DNA from: Enhydrobacter sp.
GTDB lineage: Bacteria; Pseudomonadota; Alphaproteobacteria; Reyranellales; Reyranellaceae
DNA length: 64,000 nt
Assembly (NCBI GenBank): GCA_025808875.1
Contig: CP075528.1
Span: 1,920,473-1,984,472, forward strand
Direction of reading: 5' to 3'
The translations under genes were made by a program, and so were the position numbers. The notes under the pieces were generated by a model that was not told the DNA's origin, searched no databases, and worked only from the letters and a program-made list of their open reading frames with translations. Below, in pieces: positions 16,922 to 25,116 of this stretch. Numbering within the stretch: position 1 is the first letter of the stretch; each line of letters opens with the position of its first letter.

Positions 16922-18034
16922 ATGTCCACGATCAAGCGCAGGAAATTGGCCAAGGCCGCAGTAGGAGGTGCCGTCGCGACGGCAGCAATGACGACGTTGG
17001 CGACGCCGGCGATCTCGCAGGGCCGGGTCGAATGGCGCATGGTGACGAGCTGGCCGAAGATGTTTCCGGGCGGCGGCACCGCGGCGGAACGCTTCGCCAA
17101 GCAGATCAGCGACGCGACCGGCGGGCGCCTCACGATGAAGGTGTTCGCCGCCGGCGAGCTGGTGCCGGCTTTCGAGGCCTTCGACGCGGTCCAGCGCGGC
17201 ACCGCCGACCTGATGCACTCGACGCCGTACTACTGGCAGAACAAGCACAAGATCCTCGCCCTCTACACCACCGTGCCGTTCGGCATGACCAACTACGAGA
17301 CGGTGGCGTGGCTGCGCTACGGCGGCGGCCAGGCGCTGTGGGACGAGGCCTATGCCCAGTTCGGCCTCAAGGGCTTCCACGCGGGTTCGACCTCGGTGCA
17401 GATGGGCGGCTGGTTCAACAAGGAGATCAAGTCGGCGGCCGACTTCAGGGGCCTGAAGATGCGCATTCCCGGGCTGGGCGGCGAGGCGCTGCGCAAGCTC
17501 GGCGCCACCATCGTCAACCTGCCGGTGGGTGAGATCTTCGGCGCGCTGCAGTCGGGCGCCATCGACGCCACCGAGTGGGTCGGCCCGTGGCAGGACCTGG
17601 CGGCCGGCTTCTACAAGGTCACCAAGAACTACTACTGGCCGGGCATGCACGAGCCGGCGACCCTGAACGAGATCACGGTCAACAAGGCGAAGTTCGACGC
17701 CCTGCCCAAGGACATCCAGCAAATCTTCGCCTGGGGCTGCGGCGACGAGCACAGCCAGCTCACCGCCGAGAACGACGCCTCCAACGCCAGCGCGCTCGAG
17801 GTACTGATCAAGCAGCACGGCGTGCAGCTCAAGCACTTCCCCGAAGACTTCATCAAGGCCTACGGCACGGCTTGGGGCGAGGTGTTGAAGGAGCTGCGCG
17901 ATTCGGGCGACGCGCTCACCAAGAAGACGCTGGAATCGTACTACAAGTTCCAGCGCGAGCAGATGGCGTGGAGCCGCATCGGCCTGCAGGAATATCTGAA
18001 CGCCCGCCTGGCCGGCTTCCGCCCGCCGGTGTAG
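16922..18034 (+). CDS. TRAP transporter substrate-binding protein (DctP family)
   Basis: A 370-residue periplasmic binding protein that hands an organic acid to a TRAP permease. The N-terminus has a twin-arginine-like K-R-R-K-L-A-K before a hydrophobic stretch and a cut near residue 32 (A-I-S-Q-G). The mature part starts V-E-W-R-M-V-T-S-W-P-K-M-F-P-G, typical of the DctP subgroup for 2-oxo or aromatic acids, with R-G-T-A-D-L near 97, the M-R-I-P-G-L-G-G-E block holding the conserved Arg for the carboxylate, and G-A-I-D-A-T-E-W near 217. GAGAGGAG lies before the ATG. The permease genes lie downstream on the other strand. Confidence 0.92.
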   Translation: MSTIKRRKLAKAAVGGAVATAAMTTLATPAISQGRVEWRMVTSWPKMFPGGGTAAERFAKQISDATGGRLTMKVFAAGELVPAFEAFDAVQRGTADLMHSTPYYWQNKHKILALYTTVPFGMTNYETVAWLRYGGGQALWDEAYAQFGLKGFHAGSTSVQMGGWFNKEIKSAADFRGLKMRIPGLGGEALRKLGATIVNLPVGEIFGALQSGAIDATEWVGPWQDLAAGFYKVTKNYYWPGMHEPATLNEITVNKAKFDALPKDIQQIFAWGCGDEHSQLTAENDASNASALEVLIKQHGVQLKHFPEDFIKAYGTAWGEVLKELRDSGDALTKKTLESYYKFQREQMAWSRIGLQEYLNARLAGFRPPV

Positions 18035-18036
18035 GC

Positions 18037-18083
18037 GAAAGTGCCACCCTCCGTCGCGGCGTGCCGCGGCGGAGGGGACTTTC
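18037..18083. terminator. Hairpin between convergent TRAP genes, likely bidirectional terminator
   Basis: GAAAGTGCCACCCTCCGTCG with GC(GGC) on the left pairs with GCCGCGGCGGAGGGGACTTTC on the right; the pairing is long, with a few mismatches, around a 2-base loop. A-rich and T-rich ends flank the stem on either strand. It sits 3 bases after the dctP-type stop and 12 bases before the dctM-type stop, so it would serve both genes. Confidence 0.75.
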
Positions 18084-18094
18084 ACCGCCCGGCG

Positions 18095-19651
18095 CTAGTC
18101 TCTGGACGGTGGCCGCACCGGCGTGTTGAGCAGCTGGTCGAGCGGCGAGCCGCCCTGAGGCGGCGCACTGCCGGCGCCCGGCGTCGGCGACTTCAGGATG
18201 TCGTCGAGGATGGAACCGGGCGCACCACCGGGCGTGGCGGGTGCGCTCTGCACCGGCACGGCATCGGGAAAGATCTTCTTGGGCAGCCAGGTGGCGAGGC
18301 CGGGTGCGATCCACAGCGTGACGATCGCCACCACCTGCAGGAACACGAACGGGATGATGCCGCGATAGATGTCGCCGGTGCTGATCGATTGCGGCGCGAC
18401 GGCGCGCATGTAGAACAGGGCGAAGCCGACCGGCGGCGTCAGGAACGCAGTCTGCAGGTTGATGCCGATCATGACGCCGAGCCACACCGGCTCGACTCCC
18501 ATGGCGATGATGACGGGCGCGGTGATCGGCACCACGATCAGGATGATCTCGATCGTGTCCATGAAGAAGCCGAGCACGAACATGACGATCATCACCGCCA
18601 TGACCGCGCCGAAGGTGCCGCCCGGCACGTCTTTCAGAAACTGCTCGACCAGGTGCTCCCCGCCCAACCCGCGGAACACCAGCGAGAACACCGACACGCC
18701 GAGCACGATACCGAACACCAGCGCGCTGATCACGGCGGTGTTGCGCATGACGCCGAGCAGGACCTGCCACGAGAAGGCGCGGTTGAAGGCCGCCAGCACG
18801 ATCGAGCCGAGCGCGCCGATCGAGGCCGCCTCGGTCGGCGTCGCGAAGCCCGCCAGGATCGAGCCCAGCACGGCGACGATCAGCAGCAGGGGCGGCACCA
18901 GCGCCCGCATGAAGCGCCGGGGCAGGGTGCGCCGCTCCTCGGCGTTCATCTCCATCGCCGGACAGGTCCGTGGGCTGATCAGCGCCAGCACGGCGATGTA
19001 GAGGATGTAGAGCCCGACCAGCGCCATGCCCGGCAGGAAGGCGCCGGCGAACAGGTCGCCGACCGACACCGGATCGACCGCCTTTCCCATCTTCTGCGCG
19101 GCAAGCTGGTTGGCGCCCATCAGCAGGTCGCCGATGAAAATGAGGATCACCGAGGGCGGAATGATCTGGCCGAGCGTGCCCGACGCGCAGATCACGCCCG
19201 TGGCGAGCTTGGGATCGTAGCCCGCGCGCATCATGGCGGGCAGGCTGAGCAGGCCCATCGTCACGACGGTGGCGCCGACCACGCCGGTCGAGGCGGCCAG
19301 CAACGCGCCCACCACGACGACCGAAATGGCCAGGCCGCCGCGCATGGTGCCGAACATCTGGCCCATCGTCTCGAGCAGGGCCTCGGCGATCTTGGATCGC
19401 TCCAGCACCGCGCCCATGAAGATGAAGAGTGGAACGGCGACCAGTACTTCGTTGGTCATCAGGCCGAAGTAGCGCGACGGCAGGCTGGTCAGGATGATCG
19501 GGTCGAAGACGCCGAGCGCCCAGCCCAGCCCGGCGAAGACCAGCGAGAAGCCGGCCAGGCTGAAGGCGATCGGAAAGCCCAGGAGCACGCCGAAGGTGGC
19601 GACGATGAAGAGCAGGACGGCGAGGACGTCGCCGATCAGGACGTTGGACAT
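18095..19651 (-). CDS. TRAP transporter large permease subunit (DctM family)
   Basis: A 518-residue membrane protein with about 12-13 hydrophobic segments, the ion-coupled transport subunit. Family marks include F-P-I-A-F-S-L near residue 27, V-P-L-F-I-F-M-G near 75, A-S-T-G-V-V-G-A-T-V near 120, and I-I-P-P-S-V near 164. The last ~70 residues are an unusual Pro/Gly/Ser-rich tail with two related blocks (S-I-L-D-D-I-L-K-S-P-T-P and S-P-L-D-Q-L-L-N-T-P-V-R). The dctQ-type gene lies 16 bases upstream; the two permease genes converge on the binding-protein gene. Confidence 0.92.
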   Translation of the reverse strand: MSNVLIGDVLAVLLFIVATFGVLLGFPIAFSLAGFSLVFAGLGWALGVFDPIILTSLPSRYFGLMTNEVLVAVPLFIFMGAVLERSKIAEALLETMGQMFGTMRGGLAISVVVVGALLAASTGVVGATVVTMGLLSLPAMMRAGYDPKLATGVICASGTLGQIIPPSVILIFIGDLLMGANQLAAQKMGKAVDPVSVGDLFAGAFLPGMALVGLYILYIAVLALISPRTCPAMEMNAEERRTLPRRFMRALVPPLLLIVAVLGSILAGFATPTEAASIGALGSIVLAAFNRAFSWQVLLGVMRNTAVISALVFGIVLGVSVFSLVFRGLGGEHLVEQFLKDVPGGTFGAVMAVMIVMFVLGFFMDTIEIILIVVPITAPVIIAMGVEPVWLGVMIGINLQTAFLTPPVGFALFYMRAVAPQSISTGDIYRGIIPFVFLQVVAIVTLWIAPGLATWLPKKIFPDAVPVQSAPATPGGAPGSILDDILKSPTPGAGSAPPQGGSPLDQLLNTPVRPPSRD

Positions 19652-19667
19652 GCGGCGGACTCCGGCT

Positions 19668-20213
19668 TCAGCCCAACGGACCGGTCAGGGTTTCGGACGG
19701 CGGCAGCTCGCGGCCGGCCAGCACGAGGATCGAGCGCCCGATCCACGCCAGCCCCTGCAGCCCGACCAGGAAGACGAAGCCCAGGATGGACGATTTCAGC
19801 ACGTACATTGCCGGCATGCCGTTGCTCTGCACCGATATCTCGTTGGTCGCCCACGAATAGGCGACGTAGGTCCAGGCGAACCAGCCGAGCAGGATCAGCC
19901 ACGGGAAGAGCAGGAACACGACGCCGAGCAGGTCGACCCACGCCTTTCCGCGCGGTCCGAGCTTGGCGTAGAAGATGTCGACGCGGACGTGGGCGTTGAG
20001 CAGGTAGGCGAAGCCCGATGCCAGCAGGAACGTCATGGCGTGGGTCCAGACATAGAGCTCCTGCATCCACACCTGGCCGACGCCGGCGGCGTAGCGCAGG
20101 AAGACGACGAGGCCGCAGACCACCACCGTTGCCAAGGTCAGCCAGGCCACCACGGCCCCGACCCGCCGGTTGATGCCGTCGATCACCGCGACAGCGCGCG
20201 CCAGACCCTCCAC
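19668..20213 (-). CDS. TRAP transporter small permease subunit (DctQ family)
   Basis: A 181-residue protein with four hydrophobic segments (about 20-40, 55-75, 92-115, 135-158). A W-M-Q-E-L-Y-V-W-T-H-A block and D-I-F-Y-A near residues 90 are typical of DctQ. Small permeases pair with DctM in the membrane. I place the start at the GTG at 20213, six bases after GGAGG; a GTG at 20261 would add 16 residues of Arg-rich sequence before the first membrane segment and has a poorer ribosome site. It is first in the dctQM-type operon. Confidence 0.85.
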   Translation of the reverse strand: MEGLARAVAVIDGINRRVGAVVAWLTLATVVVCGLVVFLRYAAGVGQVWMQELYVWTHAMTFLLASGFAYLLNAHVRVDIFYAKLGPRGKAWVDLLGVVFLLFPWLILLGWFAWTYVAYSWATNEISVQSNGMPAMYVLKSSILGFVFLVGLQGLAWIGRSILVLAGRELPPSETLTGPLG

Positions 20214-20364
20214 GCCACCCCTCCCTGCGTCCCAGCGGATGCGTCGCGGCCGGTTACGCACGCTCCGGCCGGCTCCTTTTCACGCCAGCGTAACGCAGGA
20301 CTCGTGCCACGGCGAGCGCCGAGGCGCCGCCCACGGGGATTTGTTCGAGCTCGCGGTGCGGACG

Positions 20365-20588
20365 TCACTCCATCTTGACGTTGAGCTCCTTGAGTTTCTT
20401 GCCCCAGAAGGCGTGCTCCTCGACGACGAACCTGGTGAATTCCGCACGGCTGCGGAAGGGCGGCAGCTCGAGCCCGTCCTTCGCCAGCGCGCCGGTGGAC
20501 TTGGGATCCTCCATGGCCACGACCGTTTCCTGAGCAGGGCGGGGCCGGTGCCTTTGTAGGGCGCGTGCGTCAGCTCGATGATGCAGCG
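20365..20588 (-). pseudogene. Remnant of a TctC/Bug-type binding protein
   Basis: Two frames on the minus strand each carry a piece of a tripartite tricarboxylate transporter binding protein. Upstream piece: I-I-E-L-T-H-A-P-Y-K-G-T-G-P-A-L-L, the HxPYKGxGPAL hallmark. Downstream piece in another frame: V-V-A-M-E-D-P-K-S-T-G-A-L-A-K-D-G-L-E-L then A-E-F-T-R-F-V-V-E-E-H-A-F-W-G-K-K-L-K-E-L-N-V-K, the usual C-terminus. About 75 residues between them and the whole N-terminal half are missing, and the frame changes at about 20535. It lies downstream of the methyltransferase and TcuA-like genes in the same direction. No function is expected. Confidence 0.8.
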
Positions 20589-20605
20589 CCCCCTGCCGGC
20601 GCCCG

Positions 20606-21214
20606 CTAGATCCGGCGCGCGACGGCCAGCCAGACGGTGTGGCCGCCGCATGCCGGATCGGCGTTCGCCTGCGCGATGACATCGAAGCCGGCGCCGGCCA
20701 GCAGCGATCGGTACTCCGGTCCGTCGAGGCTGGCGTGATACAGCGGCTCGCCGCGATAGCTGCCGATCGCCTCGCCGGCCGCGGGGCCGCTGGTGAACAT
20801 CAGCACCGAGCCCGGACGGGCATGACAGGCGAACGCCCTGAACATCCGTCGTTGGTCTTCCGCCGTGAGATGAAAGAGACTGTCCCAGGCGAGAATGGCG
20901 TCGAAGCTGCGGCCGAGTGGCAGCTGCCGCATGTCGGCGACGATCCAGGTCCCATCGGGGAAGCGGTCGCGGCAGAGGCCGACCATCACCGGCGAGGCAT
21001 CGACTCCCGTGACCTCGAAACCTGCTCCGATCAGATGTCGCGCGATCGGCTCGCCGGAGCCGCAGCCGAGGTCGAGGACCGAGCCGTGCGGCGGGATCAA
21101 CTCGGTGAACCGGTCGAGCCAGGGCCGCTCGAACAGCGACTTGGTCCGATCCGAGTCCCACGCGACGGCGTGCCGCTCGTACAAGCCGATGATGCGCGAG
21201 GCATCGTCGGACAT
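20606..21214 (-). CDS. Class I SAM-dependent methyltransferase
   Basis: A 202-residue protein with the Rossmann-type fold. Motif I is V-L-D-L-G-C-G-S-G-E-P near residue 47, motif II ends V-T-G-V-D-A-S near 70, and the acidic motif III/IV is D-A-I-L-A-W-D-S-L-F-H near 108. It ends in an R-S-L-L-A-G-A-G-F-D-V block. The substrate is unknown. It sits between the TcuA-like gene (12 bases upstream) and the TctC remnant (about 20 bases downstream), so it may have moved into an older tcuA-tctC pair. Confidence 0.85.
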   Translation of the reverse strand: MSDDASRIIGLYERHAVAWDSDRTKSLFERPWLDRFTELIPPHGSVLDLGCGSGEPIARHLIGAGFEVTGVDASPVMVGLCRDRFPDGTWIVADMRQLPLGRSFDAILAWDSLFHLTAEDQRRMFRAFACHARPGSVLMFTSGPAAGEAIGSYRGEPLYHASLDGPEYRSLLAGAGFDVIAQANADPACGGHTVWLAVARRI

Positions 21215-21226
21215 GCAGGCCGCGCC

Positions 21227-22717
21227 TCAGTTCTTGCCGACGACGTAGCGCCCCGCGCCATCGCCCGCCAGCTTGCCGAGCACGGCACCCGACACCAGGC
21301 CGGTGCCTCCGGGGTAATTGTGATAGAACAACCCGCCCACCAGTTCGCCGGCGGCGAACAGACCGGGGATCGGGTGGCCGTCGGTGCCTTCGACCTCGCC
21401 TTGGGCCGTGATCTTGAGCCCGCCGAAGGTGAAGGTGAGGCCGCAGGTCACGGCATAGGCCTCGAACGGTGCCTGGTCGATCGTGTTGGCCCAGTTGGTC
21501 TTGGGGACGCTGAGGCCGCGCGTGCCGCGGCCATCCTTGACCGCCGGATTGAACGGCACCTCGGTCATGACCGAGGCGTTCCACTCCCTGATCGTCCTCA
21601 AGAACTGCTCTTCGTCGACGCCCTCGAGCTTCTTTGCCAGCCCCTCGATCGTGTCGGCGCTCACCTTGGTCATGCGCTTGATGCGATACTCGTCGCGCAG
21701 CCGATCGAGCACCTTCGCGTCGAAGATCTGCCAGGCGAATTGCTGCGGCTGGGCGAGGATCACCGCGCCGTATTTGGCGTAGGTGTAGTTGCGGAAATCG
21801 GCGCCCTCGTCGACGAAGCGCAGCCCGTTGGCATTGACCATGATGCCGAGCGGATAGGAGTGCTTCTGGAAATTGTCGCCGACCTCGAGGTCGCCGAACT
21901 CCGGCGCGTTGAGATCCCAGCCGACCGCGTGGCCGCCCGACCAGTTGCCGTGCGGCTTGGCGCCGACCGCCAGCGCCATGTTGATGCCGGCGCCGGTGTT
22001 GAAGCGCGTGCCGCGGACCTTGGCGAGGTCCCAGGTCGGCCCGAGATAGCGCGTACGCATCTCGGCGTTGCTTTCGAACCCGCCGCACGCCAGCACGACC
22101 GCCCTGGCGCCGATCTTCACCCGGCGTCCCTTGTGGCGGGCGATCGCGCCGCGCACCACGCCGTCCTCCTCGATCAGCGACAACGCAGGCGTTTCGTAGT
22201 GGATGGGGATGCCGGCCTTCACCGCCGCCTTGTGCTCGAGATCGACCAGGCCCGGTCCGCCGCCCCAAGCTTCGACGGCGAGTCCGCCCCAGAACTTGTA
22301 CTTGCCGTTCACCTTGAAGGCCTGTCGGCCGTAGCTCGGCTGGAAGCGCACGCCCTTGGTCCGCATCCACTTCAACGTCTCGAAGCTGCGCGAAATCAGG
22401 ATGTCCGTCAGCTCGGGATCGCAGCGGTAGTTGGTGACCCGGCCCATGTCGTCGAGGAACTCGTCGGCGGTGTACTTGCCGAAATCGACGTCGCGCCTCT
22501 CGTCCTCCGTGAGGTCGTAGAGCTGCACCAGGTCGTCGACGCCGTGGAACACCACCCGCATGGCGCCGGCCGTGTAGGTGCTGTTGCCGCCGCGCTCCTC
22601 TTCGGGCGCGGCCTCGAGCATCGCCACCGACGCGCCATGCTCGCGCGCCGCCAGCGCCGCACAGGCCGCCGCGTTGCCGGCCCCCACCACCAATACGTCG
22701 ACCTGGAAATCGTCCAC
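21227..22717 (-). CDS. FAD-dependent dehydrogenase, tricarballylate dehydrogenase (TcuA)-like
   Basis: A ~496-residue flavoprotein of the fumarate reductase/succinate dehydrogenase family. The FAD motif V-D-V-L-V-V-G-A-G-N-A-A-A-C-A-A is at the N-terminus, followed by R-G-G-N-S-T-Y-T-A-G-A near residue 50, and the C-terminal block G-L-F-A-A-G-E-L-V-G-G-L-F-Y-H-N-Y-P-G-G-T-G-L closes the FAD site. The T-A-G-A-M-R form is like TcuA, which oxidises tricarballylate to cis-aconitate. I use the GTG at 22717, 8 bases after AAGGGAG; an earlier GTG at 22741 is possible. A remnant of a TctC-type binding protein lies two genes downstream, which fits a tricarboxylate substrate. Confidence 0.82.
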   Translation of the reverse strand: MDDFQVDVLVVGAGNAAACAALAAREHGASVAMLEAAPEEERGGNSTYTAGAMRVVFHGVDDLVQLYDLTEDERRDVDFGKYTADEFLDDMGRVTNYRCDPELTDILISRSFETLKWMRTKGVRFQPSYGRQAFKVNGKYKFWGGLAVEAWGGGPGLVDLEHKAAVKAGIPIHYETPALSLIEEDGVVRGAIARHKGRRVKIGARAVVLACGGFESNAEMRTRYLGPTWDLAKVRGTRFNTGAGINMALAVGAKPHGNWSGGHAVGWDLNAPEFGDLEVGDNFQKHSYPLGIMVNANGLRFVDEGADFRNYTYAKYGAVILAQPQQFAWQIFDAKVLDRLRDEYRIKRMTKVSADTIEGLAKKLEGVDEEQFLRTIREWNASVMTEVPFNPAVKDGRGTRGLSVPKTNWANTIDQAPFEAYAVTCGLTFTFGGLKITAQGEVEGTDGHPIPGLFAAGELVGGLFYHNYPGGTGLVSGAVLGKLAGDGAGRYVVGKN

Positions 22718-22771
22718 CTTTGGCACTCCCTTTGCCTGCACAGATCCGGAATTTAACGGTAAAATGCCGCC

Positions 22772-23410
22772 ATGGGTGATCGTTTCGACCGTCTAGGGGT
22801 CCGCCATCCCAATGTCGAGCGCCTGCTGCGCAGGCCGGGCATCGGCCACAACAACGGGCCGACTTTCGACATGTCGTGGGAGGCCTGGGTGTGGCGCCGT
22901 GCCTCGGCCAAGGCCTGGAAGACGCCGAGCCCCGAGGTCGCGAGGATGCGCATCAGGCGGGCCGAGCGGCTGGGGATCACCTACAAGGAATTGACGGCGG
23001 CGCTGATGAACACCGGCGCCAACCTGGGCGCCGCCGTGATGCCGCTCTCCCTGGCGGCCCGCGTGCGCCGCGGACCGAAGGGCGAAATCATCGTCGAGCC
23101 GCGCAACTCGGTGGCGGCGCTGGTCGCGAAATTCGGCGGCCGGCTGTTCCTGCTGGGTGACATCGACGCCGTGCCGGGGCTGAGCGACGCCGAGCGCGAG
23201 GAGTTCCTGCCGCACCTCAATCGCGCCTTCGATGGCAAGGTCGAGGCGATCGGCTGGGGCCACGACGGCACGGCGATCCGTGCCCTGCTGAGGGCCAACG
23301 CCGCGCCTCACCAGGAAGCCTTCCTGGTCGGCGCCGGCATGGGCCATCAGGTGCTGGGCGAGGCGGCGGGGCTGCCCTTCACCAAGGATATCGACAGCTG
23401 GTTCGCCTGA
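22772..23410 (+). CDS. Conserved hypothetical protein with GHNNGP motif
   Basis: A 212-residue protein, no signal or membrane segment. The N-terminal half has G-I-G-H-N-N-G-P near residue 24, then helices with W-R-R-A-S-A-K-A-W-K-T-P, R-R-A-E-R-L-G-I-T-Y-K-E-L-T, a pattern I remember from small proteins of alphaproteobacteria and their phages. The C-terminal half (~110-212) is unlike that and I cannot place it; it has F-L-L-G-D-I-D near 125 and G-W-G-H-D-G-T. There is no clear ribosome site, but TAAAAT lies at 22760, 7 bases before the ATG, so the message could be leaderless. Divergent from the TcuA-like gene. Confidence 0.7.
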   Translation: MGDRFDRLGVRHPNVERLLRRPGIGHNNGPTFDMSWEAWVWRRASAKAWKTPSPEVARMRIRRAERLGITYKELTAALMNTGANLGAAVMPLSLAARVRRGPKGEIIVEPRNSVAALVAKFGGRLFLLGDIDAVPGLSDAEREEFLPHLNRAFDGKVEAIGWGHDGTAIRALLRANAAPHQEAFLVGAGMGHQVLGEAAGLPFTKDIDSWFA

Positions 23411-23433
23411 CGCGTTGTGTCGCCACGCGCACC

Positions 23434-23508
23434 GTGCCATCCCGAGCGTAGCGAGGGACCTTTCCTGTTGCCCTAAAGGTCCCTCGGCCTTCGGCCTCGG
23501 GATGACAC
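23434..23508. repeat. Palindromic CATCCCG...CGGGATG element, copy 1
   Basis: Outer arms GTGCCATCCCGAG (23434-23446) and CTCGGGATGACAC (23496-23508) and inner arms GCGAGGGACCTTT (23451-23463) and AAAGGTCCCTCGG (23475-23487) form a long, nearly perfect hairpin between two genes. A related element lies at 58922-59021. It resembles the short interspersed palindromes common in alphaproteobacterial intergenic regions. Confidence 0.8.
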
Positions 23509-23544
23509 TGGTGATGTGACTACATCTCGTGCCATTGAGAGGAC

Positions 23545-24729
23545 ATGGGTATCACTCCACCCCTCGAAGGCATTCGCGTCGTCGAGTTGACGCATACGAT
23601 TCTCGGGCCGTCCTGCGGCATGATCCTGGCCGATCTCGGCGCCGAGGTGATCAAGGTCGAGCCGGTGGACGGCGACCGCACGCGCAGGCTCAAGGGCTTC
23701 GGTGCCGGCTTCTTCGGCTACTTCAATCGCAACAAGAAGAGTCTGGCGCTCGACGCCGATGCGCCCGAGGGGCGCAGGGTGCTGGAGAAGCTGCTGCAAT
23801 CGGCCGACGTGATGATCGAGAACTTCGCGCCGGGCTCGATGAGCAGGCGCGGGCTGGGACCGGAGCATCTGGAAAAGATCAATCCGCGCCTCGTCTATTG
23901 CGCCCTCAAGGGCTTCCTGCCGGGGCCTTACGAGAAGCGGCCGGCGCTCGACGAGGTCGTGCAGATGATGGGCGGTCTTGCCTACATGACCGGCCCGAGC
24001 GGCCGGCCGCTGCGCGCCGGCACGTCGGTGATCGACATTGTCGGCGGCATGTTCGGCGCCTTCGGCACGGTGCTGGCGCTGAAGCAGCGCGACCGCACGG
24101 GGAGGGGCGGCCTGGTCGAGAGTGCACTCTTCGAATCGGTCGTCTTCCTGATGGGCCAGCACCTCGCCATCACGGCGATGAACGGCGCGCCGCCGCCGCC
24201 CATGCCCGAGCGGGTGAGCTCGTGGGCGGTCTACGAGATCTTCAACACCTCGGACGGCCAGCAGGTCTTCATCGGCATCACCAGCGACGGCCAGTGGAAG
24301 CGCTTCTGCGAGTTCTTCAGGCAGCCCGAGCTGGCCGCCGATCCCAGGCTCGCTACCAACAACCAGCGCATCGAGGCGCGGCCGTGGCTGGTGCCGAAGG
24401 TGGCCGAGGTCTTCAGGCGCTACGGCAAGGACGAGCTCGAGCGCCTGTGCCTCGAGGCCGACATCTCCTTCGCGCCCGTCGCGCGGCCGCAGGACCTGTT
24501 CAACCATCCGCACCTTCTGGCCAACGGCTCGCTCGCGCCGACGACGCTTCCCGGCGGTGTGCAGACGCGCCTGCCGCTGCTGCCGTTCCAGATGCTGGGC
24601 TGGCGTCCGCCGCTGGTCAGCGATCCGCCGGAGATCGGCCAGCACAATGACGAGGTGCTGCGCGAGATCGGCTGCACCGCCGCGACGATTATCAGCCTCA
24701 GGTCGGCGGGAATTCTCGGACCGCGATAG
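23545..24729 (+). CDS. CaiB/BaiF family CoA-transferase (family III)
   Basis: A 394-residue family III CoA-transferase. It begins P-P-L-E-G-I-R-V-V-E-L-T-H, with G-A-E-V-I-K-V-E-P-V-D-G-D near residue 35, F-N-R-N-K-K-S-L-A-L-D near 65, E-N-F-A-P-G-S near 93 and P-S-G-R-P-L near 150. The catalytic Asp is expected in the Y-E-K-R-P-A-L-D-E-V-V-Q-M-M block near residue 138. Such enzymes move CoA between an acyl-CoA and a free acid. GAGAGGA lies before the ATG. It stands alone, so the acids cannot be inferred. Confidence 0.92.
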   Translation: MGITPPLEGIRVVELTHTILGPSCGMILADLGAEVIKVEPVDGDRTRRLKGFGAGFFGYFNRNKKSLALDADAPEGRRVLEKLLQSADVMIENFAPGSMSRRGLGPEHLEKINPRLVYCALKGFLPGPYEKRPALDEVVQMMGGLAYMTGPSGRPLRAGTSVIDIVGGMFGAFGTVLALKQRDRTGRGGLVESALFESVVFLMGQHLAITAMNGAPPPPMPERVSSWAVYEIFNTSDGQQVFIGITSDGQWKRFCEFFRQPELAADPRLATNNQRIEARPWLVPKVAEVFRRYGKDELERLCLEADISFAPVARPQDLFNHPHLLANGSLAPTTLPGGVQTRLPLLPFQMLGWRPPLVSDPPEIGQHNDEVLREIGCTAATIISLRSAGILGPR

Positions 24730-24800
24730 TCAGGCCCGCGCCAGCGCGTACTCGTCTTGCCGTTCTCGCGTCGGGCAGAACGGCCAGACGGCATCGCCAT

Positions 24801-24968
24801 CTAAAAGAGCGCGCCGACATAGACCGCCCCGCTCACCAGCAAGGCGAGGCCGAGGGTGGTGACGACCGTGGCAAAGAGCGAGGTCGAGACGTCCAGCCGC
24901 AAGCCCCGGAAGAAGACGAGGAAGGCCGCCAGCGCGGCGGCGGCGAAAGCGAGGGCGAGCGGAAGCAT
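24801..24968 (-). CDS. Small membrane protein, 55 residues
   Basis: A short frame too small for usual ORF cut-offs. It translates to MLPLALAFAAAALAAFLVFF, then R-G-L-R-L-D-V-S-T-S-L-F-A-T-V-V-T-T, a second hydrophobic run L-G-L-A-L-L-V-S-G-A-V-Y-V-G and A-L-F at the end, i.e. two membrane segments joined by a short polar loop. An AAGAG lies 5 bases before the ATG. It is divergent from recA with the LexA box between. Family unknown; evidence is composition and layout only. Confidence 0.6.
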   Translation of the reverse strand: MLPLALAFAAAALAAFLVFFRGLRLDVSTSLFATVVTTLGLALLVSGAVYVGALF

Positions 24969-25077
24969 TGTTACTCTTATCGTGAGGCGATATCTTATCG
25001 CATCGACGATGCAATCACAATCGTGTGAGCAGGTCGCCCATTCAGGCTTTCCACAAGGGCCAGTCGCAATGTCGGCG

Positions 25078-25092
25078 GAACACCTCTAGAAC
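25078..25092. promoter_or_regulatory. LexA (SOS) box of the alphaproteobacterial type
   Basis: GAAC-N7-GAAC (the reverse strand reads GTTC-N7-GTTC), the direct-repeat operator known for LexA in alphaproteobacteria. It lies about 150 bases before the recA start and just upstream of a TAGAAT at 25111-25116, so LexA would cover the -35 region. Confidence 0.85.
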
Positions 25093-25110
25093 ATGTGTCA
25101 ACAAACGAAT

Positions 25111-25116
25111 TAGAAT
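25111..25116 (+). promoter_or_regulatory. recA: Likely -10 element of the recA promoter
   Basis: TAGAAT matches TATAAT at five of six positions. The -35 region falls at about 25088-25093, overlapping the second half of the LexA box, with no strong -35 match, as is common for SOS promoters. Confidence 0.55.

Noticed and set aside
20639..22756. 705-codon plus-strand open frame opposite the methyltransferase and TcuA-like genes
   Set aside because: Antisense shadow crossing two supported genes, with no domain.
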